Source: JANQIO01 sp965601975 (GTDB taxonomy: Bacteria; Pseudomonadota; Gammaproteobacteria; Pseudomonadales; Halieaceae). Taken from it: DNA of 64,000 bases. The notes beneath the pieces were generated by a model. That model saw nothing but the letters and a program-made list of their open reading frames with translations. It was not told the DNA's origin and did not search any database. Both the position numbers and the translations under genes were made by a program. The stretch spans positions 1,984,001 to 2,048,000 of the forward strand of contig OZ271856.1 in assembly GCA_965601975.1 (NCBI GenBank). Direction: 5' to 3'. Shown here in pieces: positions 34,902-44,647 of the stretch (within the stretch, counting starts at the first letter, position 1; each line of letters opens with the position of its first letter).

Positions 34902-36062
34902 TCAGGCGGCGCTTTTACCCAGCATAGTCCGAGCTACCAGGTCCCGCATGATTTCACTGGTGCCGCCGTAGATCCGCTGGATACGCGCGTCGGTGTAGAA
35001 ACGCGAAATCGGGTACTCCACGGTGTAGCCGTAGCCGCCGAACAGCTGCAGGCAGTCGTCGATCACCTTGCACTGCATCTCGCAGCTGGCCAGCTTGAGG
35101 ATGGCCGCCTCGTCGGTGGTCATCTCGCCAGCCGCGTACTTGTCGGCACATTTCTCATAGAAGGCCCGGTTGATGGCGATCTCGGTCTTCACGTCCGCCA
35201 GCTTGAAGCGGGTGTTCTGGAACTCGCCGACCGCCTTGCCGAAGGCCTTGCGCTCCTTCACGTAGTCCACGGTGATGTCCAGCGCCCCTTCGGCGCTGGC
35301 CACGGCCTGGGCGGCGATGCCAAGGCGCTCCCGGGGCAGTTCGGTCATCATGATGACGAAGCCCTTGTTTTCCTCGCCCAGCAGGGCATTGGCGGGCAGC
35401 CGCACGTCGGAGAAGAACAGCTCCGCGGTGTCCGAGGTGTGCTGGCCGATCTTTTCGATCTTCTTGCCCTTCTCGAAGCCGGGCAGGGAGGTGTCCACCA
35501 GGAACAGTGAGGTGCCCTTGGCGCCCTTGCCGGGGTCGGTAATGGCCGCCACGATCACCAGGTCGGCATGGATGCCGTTGGTGATGAAAATTTTGGAGCC
35601 GTTGAGGATCCACTCGTCGCCGTCGCGCACCGCGTTGGTGCGTATGCTCTGGACGTCGGAGCCGGCACCGGGTTCGGTCATGCCCAGGGCGCCGACCACT
35701 TCGCCGGTGACCATCCTGGGCAGCCACAGCTGCTTCTGCTCTTCGGTGCCGAAGTTATTGATGTAGGGCGCAACGATGTTGCTGTGGATGCCGTAGCCGG
35801 AGGCAAAGCCGCCAAAGCCCATGTGGGACAGTTCCTCGATCATGGCCAAGGTCACGTGGGGCGTGGTACCGGCGCCGCCGTACTCCTCGGGCATATCCGG
35901 GCACAGCAGGCCCGCGGCGCCCAGGGTGTTCCACAGCTCGCGGGGCACCATGTGCTCCTCTTCCCACTGCTCGTAGTGGGGGGAGATCTCGGTCTCGAAG
36001 GCCCTGCGGGCCATATCCCGGAACAGGGTCATTTCTTCAGAGTGCATGGCGTCACCGGACAT
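34902..36062 (-). CDS. Acyl-CoA dehydrogenase
   Basis: 386 residues. Family motifs are ALGMTEPGAGSDVQSIRTNA (FAD contact), WILNGSKIFITNG and the C-terminal YGGTSEIMRDLVARTML. The start ATG 36062 has GAGG about 8 bases upstream; a longer open frame further upstream is non-coding. It introduces the alpha-beta double bond into acyl-CoA with electrons passed to ETF. The chain specificity is not predictable from motifs alone. It is divergent from the aldehyde dehydrogenase gene. Confidence 0.94.
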   Translation of the reverse strand: MSGDAMHSEEMTLFRDMARRAFETEISPHYEQWEEEHMVPRELWNTLGAAGLLCPDMPEEYGGAGTTPHVTLAMIEELSHMGFGGFASGYGIHSNIVAPYINNFGTEEQKQLWLPRMVTGEVVGALGMTEPGAGSDVQSIRTNAVRDGDEWILNGSKIFITNGIHADLVIVAAITDPGKGAKGTSLFLVDTSLPGFEKGKKIEKIGQHTSDTAELFFSDVRLPANALLGEENKGFVIMMTELPRERLGIAAQAVASAEGALDITVDYVKERKAFGKAVGEFQNTRFKLADVKTEIAINRAFYEKCADKYAAGEMTTDEAAILKLASCEMQCKVIDDCLQLFGGYGYTVEYPISRFYTDARIQRIYGGTSEIMRDLVARTMLGKSAA

Positions 36063-36362
36063 GGCGTTTACCTCAGTCGTTTCGTTTGCGGGGGCGTAAT
36101 TGTGCTGGATTGCGGCGCGGCAGACAATCTCGCTGCATTCCTCTGGGAATCCCCCGCGACCGGCTTTCCGGCGTCGGCAAGCTGCCACCGGCGAAGCCCC
36201 TCGAGGCCACCCAGGCCGCTGAAACCGGCCCATCTTCACCGGGCTGATACCCCGGAATTCCTCGCGCCGGGCTCCACCGTGAGTCAGGTATTGCCACCGC
36301 CCGCCCATCTGGTATGTTGGCTGCCCCGAAAACACAAAACCTCGCAGCAGGAGGCCTCCATC
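36063..36362. other. 300-bp divergent intergenic region
   Basis: GC-rich region between the acyl-CoA dehydrogenase and aldehyde dehydrogenase genes. It should hold both promoters. Several short complementary GC-rich blocks occur, but I see no riboswitch, operator or small gene I can support. AGGAGG for the aldehyde dehydrogenase is at 36349-36354. Confidence 0.5.
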
Positions 36363-37796
36363 ATGCGTGAATACACCCAGTTCTACATCAACGGTGAGTG
36401 GGTCGAGCCCAGTGCTCCCAACAGCTTTGACGTCATCAACCCCGCCAATGAAGAGGTCTGCGCCCATATTGCGCTCGGCAACGAGGACGACGTCAACAAG
36501 GCGGTCGCCGCAGCCAAGGCGGCCTTCCAGACCTTTGGCTGGAGCACCCGCGAAGAGCGCATGGAGCTGCTGCAGCGCATCATCGACGCCTACCAGAAAC
36601 ACTATGCCGATATCGCCGAGGCCATCTCCATGGAAATGGGCGCACCCACCAAGCTGGCCACCGAGGCGCAGGCGGGGTCCGGCATTGCCCACTTCATGGA
36701 GGCCCTCAAGGTGCTCGAAAAGTTCGATTTCGAGGAAGACCTGGGCCCGCACCGGGTGATCAAGGAGCCCATCGGCGTGTGCGGCATGATCACGCCGTGG
36801 AACTGGCCGCTGAACCAGATCGCTTGCAAGGTCGCTCCCGCCCTGGCGGTAGGCTGCACCATGGTGCTGAAGCCCAGCGAGGTGGCGCCGCTGTCAGGCT
36901 ATGTGTTCACCCAGGTGATGCACGAAGCCGGCGTTCCTGCGGGCGTGTACAACATGGTCAACGGCGACGGCCCCGGCGTGGGCACAGCGCTGTCCAAGCA
37001 CCCGGACGTGGACATGATGTCCTTCACCGGTTCCACCCGCGCCGGCACCCTGGTGGCCCAGAACGCGGCCCCCACCGTGAAGCGCGTGACCCAGGAACTG
37101 GGCGGCAAGAGCCCCAATATCATCCTGGCGGATGCAGACCTGGAAGCGGCTGTCACCCGCGGTGTACTGCACATGTACAACAACACGGGCCAGAGCTGTA
37201 ACGCGCCCAGCCGCATGCTGGTGCCCCGGGACCTGCTGGCGGACGCCGAGGCCATTGCCGCCAAGGTGACCGAAGCCATGGTCAATGTGGGCGACCCCAC
37301 TGCGGAAGGCACCACCATGGGTCCGGTAGTCTCCGAGGTGCAGTTCAACAAGATCCAGGGCCTGATCGAGAAGGGCGTGGAAGAGGGCGCCAAGGTGGTC
37401 TGCGGCGGACCGGGCCGTCCTGAAGGCCTGGACAGCGGTTACTACATTCGCCCCACCGTGTTCAGCGAGGCCAATAACGACATGACCATCGCCCGTGAGG
37501 AAATCTTCGGCCCGGTACTGGTCATGATTCCCTACGACTCGGAAGAGGAAGCCATCCAGATCGCCAACGACACCGAGTACGGCCTGGCCGGTTACGTGCA
37601 GAGCGGCGATATCGACCACGCCCGCCAGGTGGCCTCGAAGATCCGCGCCGGCAACGTGCAGATCAACGGCGCCAATCCCGGCACGGACGTGCCCTTTGGC
37701 GGCTTCAAGATGAGCGGTAACGGCCGGGAGTGGGGTGAGCACGGCTTCACCGACTACCTGGAGATCAAGGCGGTCGGCGGCTACCACGCGGCCTGA
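36363..37796 (+). CDS. NAD(P)-dependent aldehyde dehydrogenase
   Basis: 477 residues. It has ITPWNWPLNQIACKVAPAL, the catalytic Glu in ELGGKSPNI, nucleophile Cys in NNTGQSCNAPSRM and EEIFGPVLVMIPYDS. It oxidises an aldehyde to the acid; the substrate is not clear. AGGAGG lies 8 bases before the ATG. The stop overlaps the glycerol kinase ATG (TGATG). The coupling suggests glyceraldehyde- or glycerol-linked metabolism, but that is inference. Confidence 0.95.
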   Translation: MREYTQFYINGEWVEPSAPNSFDVINPANEEVCAHIALGNEDDVNKAVAAAKAAFQTFGWSTREERMELLQRIIDAYQKHYADIAEAISMEMGAPTKLATEAQAGSGIAHFMEALKVLEKFDFEEDLGPHRVIKEPIGVCGMITPWNWPLNQIACKVAPALAVGCTMVLKPSEVAPLSGYVFTQVMHEAGVPAGVYNMVNGDGPGVGTALSKHPDVDMMSFTGSTRAGTLVAQNAAPTVKRVTQELGGKSPNIILADADLEAAVTRGVLHMYNNTGQSCNAPSRMLVPRDLLADAEAIAAKVTEAMVNVGDPTAEGTTMGPVVSEVQFNKIQGLIEKGVEEGAKVVCGGPGRPEGLDSGYYIRPTVFSEANNDMTIAREEIFGPVLVMIPYDSEEEAIQIANDTEYGLAGYVQSGDIDHARQVASKIRAGNVQINGANPGTDVPFGGFKMSGNGREWGEHGFTDYLEIKAVGGYHAA

Positions 37797-39286
37797 TGGC
37801 GAAGTATATTCTCGCCATTGACCAGGGCACGACGGGCACCACCGTCGCCCTGGTCGACCAGCGCGGCCAGCTCAAGGCCGCGGTCAACCACGAATTCCCG
37901 CAGATCTACCCGAAACCGGGCTGGGTCGAGCACCACCCGGAGGAAATCTGGGCCTCGGTGGTGCAGGGCATTCGCGTCGTTCTCAACCAGAACAAGCAGG
38001 CCGGCAGGAATGTGGTCGGCATCGGCATCACCAACCAGCGCGAAACCACGGTCCTGTGGAACCGCGACACCGGCGAGCCGCTGTACAACGCCATTGTCTG
38101 GCAGTGCCGCCGTACCACGGATTTCTGTGAGCGGCTTAAGAAGAAGGGTGCCGAAGCGGAGGTGAAGCGCCGGACCGGCCTGGTCCTCGACCCGTATTTT
38201 TCCGCCTCCAAGTTCAACTGGCTGCTGAACAATGCGCCCCGCGCCAAGTCCCTGCTGATCAAGGGCCAGGTGCTGGGCGGCACCATCGATTCCTACCTGA
38301 TCTGGCGCCTGACCCAGGGCGAGTCACACGTCACCGACGTCACCAATGCCTCGCGCACCTCGCTGATGAACCTGAAGTCGACCCGCTGGGACAAGCAGAT
38401 GCTGGAACTCTTTGGCGTGCCGCAGGATATCCTGCCCGACATTGTCCCCAGCAGCGGGGTGATGGGGCACACGCTCGGGGTACCGGGCCTGCCGGACGGG
38501 ATTCCCATCGCCGGCGTGGCCGGCGACCAGCAGGCGGCGCTGTTCGGCCAGGCCTGTTTCGGCACGGGGGACGCCAAGTGCACCTTTGGCACCGGGTCTT
38601 TCATCCTGATGAATACCGGCGACAAGCCGGTGCGCTCGAAGGCGGGGCTGCTGTCGACCATGGCCTGGCAGCTGTCGGGGGAAAAGCCGACCTATGCGCT
38701 GGAAGGCGGCGCCTTCATCTGTGGCGCGGCGGTGCAGTGGCTGCGGGACGAAATGCGATTCATCCAGTCGGCACCGGAGGTGGAGGCGCTGGCCCGTAGC
38801 GTCGAGGATCATGGCGGGGTGGAATTCGTGCCTGCCCTGACCGGGCTGGGCGCCCCCTGGTGGGAACCTGAGGCCCGCGGCACCATCACCGGCCTGACCC
38901 GCGGCGCTCACCGGGGCCATATTGCCCGGGCGACGCTGGATGCCATGGCCCTGCAGAATGTCGACATCCTGGTGGCCATGGAAAAGGACCTGGGCAAGCG
39001 CATGAAACCCCTGCGGGTGGACGGCGGCGCCGCGGCAAACGACCTGTTGATGCAGGTCCAGGCCAACCTGCTGGGCCGCAAGCTGATCCGGCCGAAGATG
39101 GTAGAAACCACGGTGGCCGGCGCCAGCTACCTCGCCGGCCTGGGTGTGGGGCTATGGAGCAGCAAGCAGGACATCCGGGATATCTGGAAGGTGGACCGCG
39201 ACTTCTCGGTCAAGATGACACCCGCCGCGCGTAAGCGCCGCATTGCCAGCTGGCACGCGGCGGTGAGGAAAACCCTGGCGTCCTAG
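37796..39286 (+). CDS. glpK: Glycerol kinase
   Basis: 496 residues, an FGGY-family kinase of GlpK type. It begins YILAIDQGTTGTTVALVDQ and has GITNQRETTVLWNRDTGEP, the substrate loop IVWQCRRT, GDQQAALFGQ and GTGSFILMNTG. It phosphorylates glycerol to glycerol-3-phosphate. It is translationally coupled to the aldehyde dehydrogenase by TGATG. No facilitator (glpF) or glpD is next to it. Confidence 0.94.
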   Translation: MAKYILAIDQGTTGTTVALVDQRGQLKAAVNHEFPQIYPKPGWVEHHPEEIWASVVQGIRVVLNQNKQAGRNVVGIGITNQRETTVLWNRDTGEPLYNAIVWQCRRTTDFCERLKKKGAEAEVKRRTGLVLDPYFSASKFNWLLNNAPRAKSLLIKGQVLGGTIDSYLIWRLTQGESHVTDVTNASRTSLMNLKSTRWDKQMLELFGVPQDILPDIVPSSGVMGHTLGVPGLPDGIPIAGVAGDQQAALFGQACFGTGDAKCTFGTGSFILMNTGDKPVRSKAGLLSTMAWQLSGEKPTYALEGGAFICGAAVQWLRDEMRFIQSAPEVEALARSVEDHGGVEFVPALTGLGAPWWEPEARGTITGLTRGAHRGHIARATLDAMALQNVDILVAMEKDLGKRMKPLRVDGGAAANDLLMQVQANLLGRKLIRPKMVETTVAGASYLAGLGVGLWSSKQDIRDIWKVDRDFSVKMTPAARKRRIASWHAAVRKTLAS

Positions 39287-39310
39287 AACATCCCTGTCAG
39301 CGGCCAGGCG

Positions 39311-40738
39311 TTAGCCGGCCGGACGCCATCCTCCATGGAAGCCCACCGGCACCCGGTGGCCCAGCCGCGCCTTGGCCACCGGCCCGTCGGAGACATTGCT
39401 CGCATCCAGGATCTGCAGGCTGCTCTCGCCCTCGTTCAGGTCCGTCACCACCGACAGCAGGTAGCCGTCGCCTTCCTCGGCTTCGTCCGAACGCGGCACG
39501 AAGATCGCTTCAGAAGTGAAGTTGGATGCGCGATCGCCGCAGCTGTAGCGGTCGACGCTTTGGGTCTTGTGATCGTAGCGGGATACCACGTTGTACATCT
39601 CGCCCTCGTCGCTGTCCGGCGATGTGTAGAAGCCATAGCGGTAATCCCGCATGCCCCGGCGCGGGTCGATCACCGGGAATTCCGACAGGTAGTCGTCGAT
39701 ACGAACCGATTCCACCCGGGCACCTTCCTTCTTGAGGTCGATGGTCCACCGGTGCAGGGCCGGGTCGGAGTCCGGCAGCATTTTCCCGTCGGCGGTCGGA
39801 AAGAGCGGTGGGGTCGGGAACTGGCAGGCATCGACGGTGATGACGCCGTTGTGGTCAAACGCGTTCATGAAGTGGAACACGAAGAACGGGTCGCACTCGA
39901 CCCAGGTTACGGCGTCGGCCGAGGTGCCGTGACGGGGAAGAATGGCCACGGACGCGCCGCGCTCCGGCTCCCAGGCAAAGGGCATCTCGCCCTGAATGGC
40001 GCGCTCCAGCGTGCCCGCCAGGGGGAAGATCGGGAACAGGATGTAATTCTCAGTCACCGCGAAGTCGTGGACCATGGCCGGGTAGGGTGTGACCAGCTTG
40101 TGGGACTCTGTGAGCACGCCGTCGGGGCTCACTTTGTGCAGGACGACGTCGGGCTCGAAGGGCCCTGAGGCCATGTAGGCAAAGAACAGCAGCTCACCGG
40201 TGACCGGGTCGATCTTCGGGTGCGCGGTCATGGCCGTTTCCAGTCTGCCGCCATAGTTGAAGCTGCCGATGGACTCCAGCGTGACGGGGTCGATCTCGAA
40301 GGGCGGGTGGCCTTCCTCCATGACGAAAAATTTGCCCGCGTGCCACAGGCAGGCGGTGTTGGCGAGGCCGTCCTTGTCGTTGAACACGAACTCCGTATAA
40401 CCCTCGGCAGAGTTGAACGGGTTGAGCGGGTCGATCATGGCCTTGTTGTGCTCGCGCTCCAGCTTGTACTTGGCGGTCTCCATGAAGCGGTTGCGGTAGG
40501 ACACCTTGCCGTCGGCAATGTGGAACGCATGGGCCATGCCGTCGCCGGCGAACAGGTGGTAGTCACCCAGGGGTGAGAACTGCTGGTTGGGGCCTATCCG
40601 GTAGAACGAGCCGGCCAGATCCTTCGGCACCTCGCCCTCAATGCTTACCTCGTCGATGACGTATTCGGTGTCTATCGGTGCGTAGGCGCCCTGCAAAAAC
40701 CGCTGGCCGCGGGCGTCGAGTTCTTGTTTTGCGTTCAT
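39311..40738 (-). CDS. Carotenoid oxygenase-family dioxygenase
   Basis: 475 residues of the carotenoid cleavage / lignostilbene dioxygenase family. The four iron-ligand histidines are recognisable in MTAHPKID, MVHDFAVTENYI, FVFHFMNAF and the C-terminal GFHGGWRP. LAGSFYRIGPNQQF and FAGDGMAHAF are typical N-terminal elements. It cleaves a C=C bond of a polyene or stilbenoid with O2; substrate not determined. The start overlaps the TetR gene by 4 bases (ATGA), so it is probably under that regulator. Confidence 0.92.
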   Translation of the reverse strand: MNAKQELDARGQRFLQGAYAPIDTEYVIDEVSIEGEVPKDLAGSFYRIGPNQQFSPLGDYHLFAGDGMAHAFHIADGKVSYRNRFMETAKYKLEREHNKAMIDPLNPFNSAEGYTEFVFNDKDGLANTACLWHAGKFFVMEEGHPPFEIDPVTLESIGSFNYGGRLETAMTAHPKIDPVTGELLFFAYMASGPFEPDVVLHKVSPDGVLTESHKLVTPYPAMVHDFAVTENYILFPIFPLAGTLERAIQGEMPFAWEPERGASVAILPRHGTSADAVTWVECDPFFVFHFMNAFDHNGVITVDACQFPTPPLFPTADGKMLPDSDPALHRWTIDLKKEGARVESVRIDDYLSEFPVIDPRRGMRDYRYGFYTSPDSDEGEMYNVVSRYDHKTQSVDRYSCGDRASNFTSEAIFVPRSDEAEEGDGYLLSVVTDLNEGESSLQILDASNVSDGPVAKARLGHRVPVGFHGGWRPAG

Positions 40739-41373
40739 GAGGATTCCCCCGTGTTGAGGTTGGCACCGACACCGATAAAGACTGCCTCCATGACAAAGTC
40801 TCGTACTGCCTGCGGTGTGTGCTTGTTTTCGATGAGATGTGCGATGCGATTTTCATTAACCAGGCTGATGTAGCCGTGCACCGTGGAAATAATGTGTATG
40901 CCCAGCAGCGTCGGGTCGCCCTCGCGGACGATGCCGAGCGCCTGCAGGCTCTCAATATCGGCGATGATCTGGCGGAAAAACGAGGTACTGGTGTAGCGCA
41001 GCGACTCGGGATCCGTGCTGCTCAGCAGGTCGCCTGAGAACATGATGCGGTAATAGGTGGGCTGGCTCAGGGCGAAGTCGAAGTAAGCCTCGCCGCTGGC
41101 GGCGAAATTGCTGAGCAGGTCTTCGCCGGCCTCCTCGCGGGCCCGGGCCATGGTGTCATCCAGCAGCTCGAAGCCCCGTTCCACCACCGCCAGCACCAGG
41201 TCGTCGCGGTCCGTGAAGTGGCGGTAGGGCGCCGCGTGCGACACGCCGACACGCCTGGCCACCTCGCGAATGGTGATGGCGCGCGGGCCGTCTTCAGCGA
41301 TGATATCCAGCGCCGCATCAATCAGCGCCTCCCTGAGGTTGCCGTGGTGATAGGCTGATTTCGCCTGGGCCAT
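40735..41373 (-). CDS. TetR/AcrR-family transcriptional regulator
   Basis: 212 residues from ATG 41373. The N-terminal helix-turn-helix region spans about 9-55 (LREALIDAALDIIAEDGPR, IREVARRVGVSHAAPYRHF), followed by an all-helical ligand domain. The longer frame from 41457 is rejected, because it would contain the 19-bp palindrome and lacks homology-like sequence. It probably represses its own operon with the carotenoid oxygenase and perhaps the divergent gene at 41567. Confidence 0.92.
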   Translation of the reverse strand: MAQAKSAYHHGNLREALIDAALDIIAEDGPRAITIREVARRVGVSHAAPYRHFTDRDDLVLAVVERGFELLDDTMARAREEAGEDLLSNFAASGEAYFDFALSQPTYYRIMFSGDLLSSTDPESLRYTSTSFFRQIIADIESLQALGIVREGDPTLLGIHIISTVHGYISLVNENRIAHLIENKHTPQAVRDFVMEAVFIGVGANLNTGESS

Positions 41374-41424
41374 AACCGTCTCCGCCCGGGTGTCGGGGGG
41401 ACAGTCTACGCTATTGGGCGCAAT

Positions 41425-41443
41425 ATGTTTATATTGTAAACAT
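41425..41443. promoter_or_regulatory. Candidate TetR-type operator
   Basis: ATGTTTA-TATTG-TAAACAT is a perfect 7-base inverted repeat with a 5-base spacer, 52 bases upstream of the TetR start. A related 8-base palindrome TGTTTACA occurs at 41500-41507, nearer the divergent PNPOx-like gene. Shared core GTTTAC suggests one regulator acting in both directions. Confidence 0.65.
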
Positions 41444-41566
41444 GACATGGCGCACATTCCCTTACAGCGACCGAGTCTACGACAGGCGCGACGGCCGACT
41501 GTTTACACCTGCCAACATCGCCCATACTGCAATCTGATAATTTTAAAAACCGCGTGAGGTGTACCC

Positions 41567-42160
41567 ATGGCACAAACCACTGACCACGAAATTGTCTCGA
41601 TCTACCCGTTTTCCGACGAGGAGATCGATGAACTGATGGACAACTCCGTCGAGTGCGTCCTGATGTGGGCGACCAAGGACGGCTGGCCGGTGGGGGTGAC
41701 CCACGCCTTTCTGTGGCACGACGGCAAGATCTGGCTGACGTTCACCAGCCAGCGGCACCGGGCTGCGGCAATCCGCCGGGACAACCGGGTCTCGGTCAAT
41801 GTGAGCAGCAAGGGCTATCCCCAGGGCGAGTCCGACGATATGGCCAAGGGCGCTGTCACCTTCAAGGGCCACGGGGAATTCTTTGACGACGAGGAAACCA
41901 AGGCCTGGTTCTACCGGGCACTGGCAAAGAAGCTGAACCCGGACAGCCCGGAAGGCGTGGACTGGTTCTCCGACTTCCTGGACTCACCCCTGCGCACGGT
42001 GCTGGCGGTGACGCCGGTCAAACGCATCATGTACAACGCCGGGCTGGCCGAGCGGCACATGGCGGGGCAGGTGGACGAATCTGAACTGGGCGAGCGCCTG
42101 GAAAGCGACAAGGTTCGCATGAATAAAGAACGAGAGCGCAAGGGCCTGCCCCCCAGGTAG
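41567..42160 (+). CDS. Pyridoxamine 5-phosphate oxidase-like flavin/F420-type protein
   Basis: 197 residues. The split-barrel fold is indicated by VECVLMWATKDGWPVGVTHAF, IWLTFTSQRHRAAAIRRDNR and VTFKGHGEFFDDEETKAW. Such proteins bind FMN or related cofactors and reduce small substrates. A hydrophilic C-terminal tail (ERHMAGQVDESELGERLES) is extra. It is divergent from the TetR-carotenoid oxygenase pair and upstream of a TonB receptor gene. Function not assignable more precisely. Confidence 0.82.
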   Translation: MAQTTDHEIVSIYPFSDEEIDELMDNSVECVLMWATKDGWPVGVTHAFLWHDGKIWLTFTSQRHRAAAIRRDNRVSVNVSSKGYPQGESDDMAKGAVTFKGHGEFFDDEETKAWFYRALAKKLNPDSPEGVDWFSDFLDSPLRTVLAVTPVKRIMYNAGLAERHMAGQVDESELGERLESDKVRMNKERERKGLPPR

Positions 42161-42214
42161 ACCCGGCTCCGCTCCGTTCGACCATAAAGATAAGAAAGAC
42201 AACGGGGGTACAAC

Positions 42215-44584
42215 ATGAAAGGCAAGGCACTGGGTACGACACTCGGTGGCGCGGTGCTGGCGGTGGCCGGCGCCGGCCCGGTCCACGCGCAGTCGGAGGC
42301 CGTGGCGCTGGAGGAGGTACTGGTTACCGCCAGCCGCCGCGTCGAGAGCCTGCAGGAAACCGCCATCTCTGTTTCGGCGTTCACCACAGACTTCATCCGC
42401 AATGCCGGGGTCAACGATCTCGCCAGCCTGGATGTCTACACACCCAACCTGAAATTCACCGCGACCACCGACTCGCGGTCCACCTCGATCCGCATTCGGG
42501 GTATTGGCTCGGTGGGTACCAATTCCGGCATCGATCCCAGCGTGGGCGTGTTTATTGACGGGGTTTACCAGGGGCGCGCCGGCATGACCATCAGCGACCT
42601 GGTGGACGTGGAGCGGGTCGAAGTGCTGCGCGGCCCCCAGGGCACCCTGTACGGCAAGAATACGGCGGCGGGGGCCATTAGCGTCGTGACCAAGGCGCCC
42701 TCGGACGAGTTCGAGTCGATGCTGGAAGCGCTGTACGACAGTAACGAGCGCGCTGAGGTGCGCGGCATGGTCAACCTGCCGCTGGGCCGGGAGGGCCTGG
42801 CCATGCGCGCCTCGGGGTTCTTTATCGACGGCGAGCACCTGTTCGACAATGACTGGGACGGCTCAGAGACCAACGACGCCAGCAAGTGGGGAGCGCGCTC
42901 CCGTTTTCGGCTTGAAACCGGCGAGAGCGAATTCCTGCTGACCCTGGACTACACCAGCGAGGACACGGACTGCTGCGCCATGGCAGTGTCCTCCTACGAC
43001 GGCCTGTCGCCGCTGAACACGCCCATTACCGACAACCCCTCCCAGCAATGGCAGGACGAGCTGGGCCTGAACGACCGCGGCCGGCCGATCCTGCAGTACA
43101 CCACCATGACCGATACCGAGGGCTTCCCGCCGCCCCAGGCGGACCCGTTTGGCGATGACTACTGGTTCGACAGCCCGGTCTCCAACGAGGTGGACTTCGG
43201 CGGCGTGGCGCTGGAGTGGAACCGCGACCTGGCCAGCGGCAGCACGATCACGTTCCTGAATGCCTGGCGGCACTACGAGTCGGACTCGGCCTACGACGGC
43301 GATTTCACGGCCTACAACGCGGTGATCGGCAGCACCGATGTGGAACTGGACCAGTACTCCTCGGAGCTGCGCATTACCTCCGAGGGCGGTGAGACTTTCG
43401 ATTACCAGGGCGGCCTGTATGCGTATTACTCGGAGTTTGACTCCGTGGGCACATTCGAGATGCAACCACCGCTGCTCGGCAATATCGGGCTGAGTTTCTT
43501 CTTCCCCGACGGCTCGCTGAACATCGACGACAACGAGTACACCACCACCAGCCTGGCGGCCTTTGGCCAGGTGACCTGGAATATCAGCGACGACCTGAGT
43601 GCTACGTTAGGACTGCGCTATACCAACGAGAAGAAGGAGAGAGAGGGCTCGCAGACCACGGAGCCGACGTCGCTGCTGGACGTGCCGCCGGTGGTGGGCC
43701 CCGACATCTTCTATGACGAGGACCGTACCGACGACGACTGGTCGCCGATGGTGAACGTGCGCTACTTCGCGACCCCCGACCTGATGTACTACGGGTCCAT
43801 CAGCCGCGGCTTCAAGTCCGGCGGCTACAACCAGCGCCGGGAGCTGTCGGGGCTGAACGGTGAATTCGATGAAGAGCAGGCCACCAACTTCGAGCTGGGC
43901 TGGAAGAGTTCCTGGCTGGACCGCCGCCTGCAGGCCAACGGCACCCTGTTCTACGTGGAGTACGACGACTTCCAGGCCCAGACCTTTGACGGCTCGAGCC
44001 TGCGGGTGACCAACGCCGGTACCCTGGAGAGCTATGGCCTGGAACTGGAGATCGTGGCGCTGCCCGCTGCCGGCCTGACCATCGGCACGGCCGTGGGCTA
44101 CAACAAGGCGGAGTATGACGAATTCGACCTGGGCCAGTGCACGGTGGAGCAGCAGTTCGTTCAGTACTACATCGTCGACGGCGCCCAGGGCGGCTCGCCC
44201 GGCGCCAACAGCGCCTGTATCCAGGACCTGGCGGGGGAGGAACTGGACAACGCGCCCGAGTGGACGGTGAGTTCCTTCCTGCAGTACGAGCGCGGCCTGG
44301 GTGCCAACCTGACGGGCATGTTCCGCGTGGAGCACAACTACATCGACGAGTTCTACCTGGACCAGGACCTGGACCCGAACCTGAAGAACGACAGCGTGCA
44401 CCTGGTCAACGCTCGGCTGAGCCTGACCAATAACAATCGCGACTGGGAGGCCATCCTGTGGGGCCGCAACATGGCGGACGAGGAGTACTACGTGGTGGGG
44501 ATCGATATTCCCACCATCGGTGGCTTCGCCGGGATCGTGGCGCCGGAGGCGACCTACGGGGTGACGCTGAGGCTGTTTCGTTAG
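42215..44584 (+). CDS. TonB-dependent outer-membrane receptor
   Basis: 789 residues. A signal peptide (about 1-26) is followed by a TonB box-like segment ALEEVLVTASRR, and by a plug domain with IRIRGIGSVGT and VEVLRGPQGTLYGKNTAAGAI. A long beta-barrel ends in a terminal aromatic residue region (TYGVTLRLFR). It imports a substrate across the outer membrane using TonB energy; the ligand is unknown. Receptors with this plug sequence are common in marine gammaproteobacteria that degrade hydrophobic compounds. The downstream terminator faces the opposite strand. Confidence 0.94.
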   Translation: MKGKALGTTLGGAVLAVAGAGPVHAQSEAVALEEVLVTASRRVESLQETAISVSAFTTDFIRNAGVNDLASLDVYTPNLKFTATTDSRSTSIRIRGIGSVGTNSGIDPSVGVFIDGVYQGRAGMTISDLVDVERVEVLRGPQGTLYGKNTAAGAISVVTKAPSDEFESMLEALYDSNERAEVRGMVNLPLGREGLAMRASGFFIDGEHLFDNDWDGSETNDASKWGARSRFRLETGESEFLLTLDYTSEDTDCCAMAVSSYDGLSPLNTPITDNPSQQWQDELGLNDRGRPILQYTTMTDTEGFPPPQADPFGDDYWFDSPVSNEVDFGGVALEWNRDLASGSTITFLNAWRHYESDSAYDGDFTAYNAVIGSTDVELDQYSSELRITSEGGETFDYQGGLYAYYSEFDSVGTFEMQPPLLGNIGLSFFFPDGSLNIDDNEYTTTSLAAFGQVTWNISDDLSATLGLRYTNEKKEREGSQTTEPTSLLDVPPVVGPDIFYDEDRTDDDWSPMVNVRYFATPDLMYYGSISRGFKSGGYNQRRELSGLNGEFDEEQATNFELGWKSSWLDRRLQANGTLFYVEYDDFQAQTFDGSSLRVTNAGTLESYGLELEIVALPAAGLTIGTAVGYNKAEYDEFDLGQCTVEQQFVQYYIVDGAQGGSPGANSACIQDLAGEELDNAPEWTVSSFLQYERGLGANLTGMFRVEHNYIDEFYLDQDLDPNLKNDSVHLVNARLSLTNNNRDWEAILWGRNMADEEYYVVGIDIPTIGGFAGIVAPEATYGVTLRLFR

Positions 44585-44585
44585 G

Positions 44586-44618
44586 CAAAAAAAATCCCGG
44601 CTCGCAGGACGAGCCGGG
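44586..44618 (-). terminator. Rho-independent terminator of the microcin cluster
   Basis: Perfect 9-bp stem CCCGGCTCG-cagga-CGAGCCGGG (44596-44618). On the minus strand it is followed by a run of T residues (A-run at 44588-44594 on the plus strand). It ends the minus-strand operon 30 bases past its last gene and may also slow plus-strand readthrough from the TonB receptor. Confidence 0.88.
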
Positions 44619-44647
44619 TCGTTCGCTCAATTACCCCAGGGGCAGTT

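Noticed and set aside
36063..36362. Possible riboswitch in the GC-rich divergent gap
   Set aside because: I could not match it to cobalamin, glycine or other riboswitch consensus elements.
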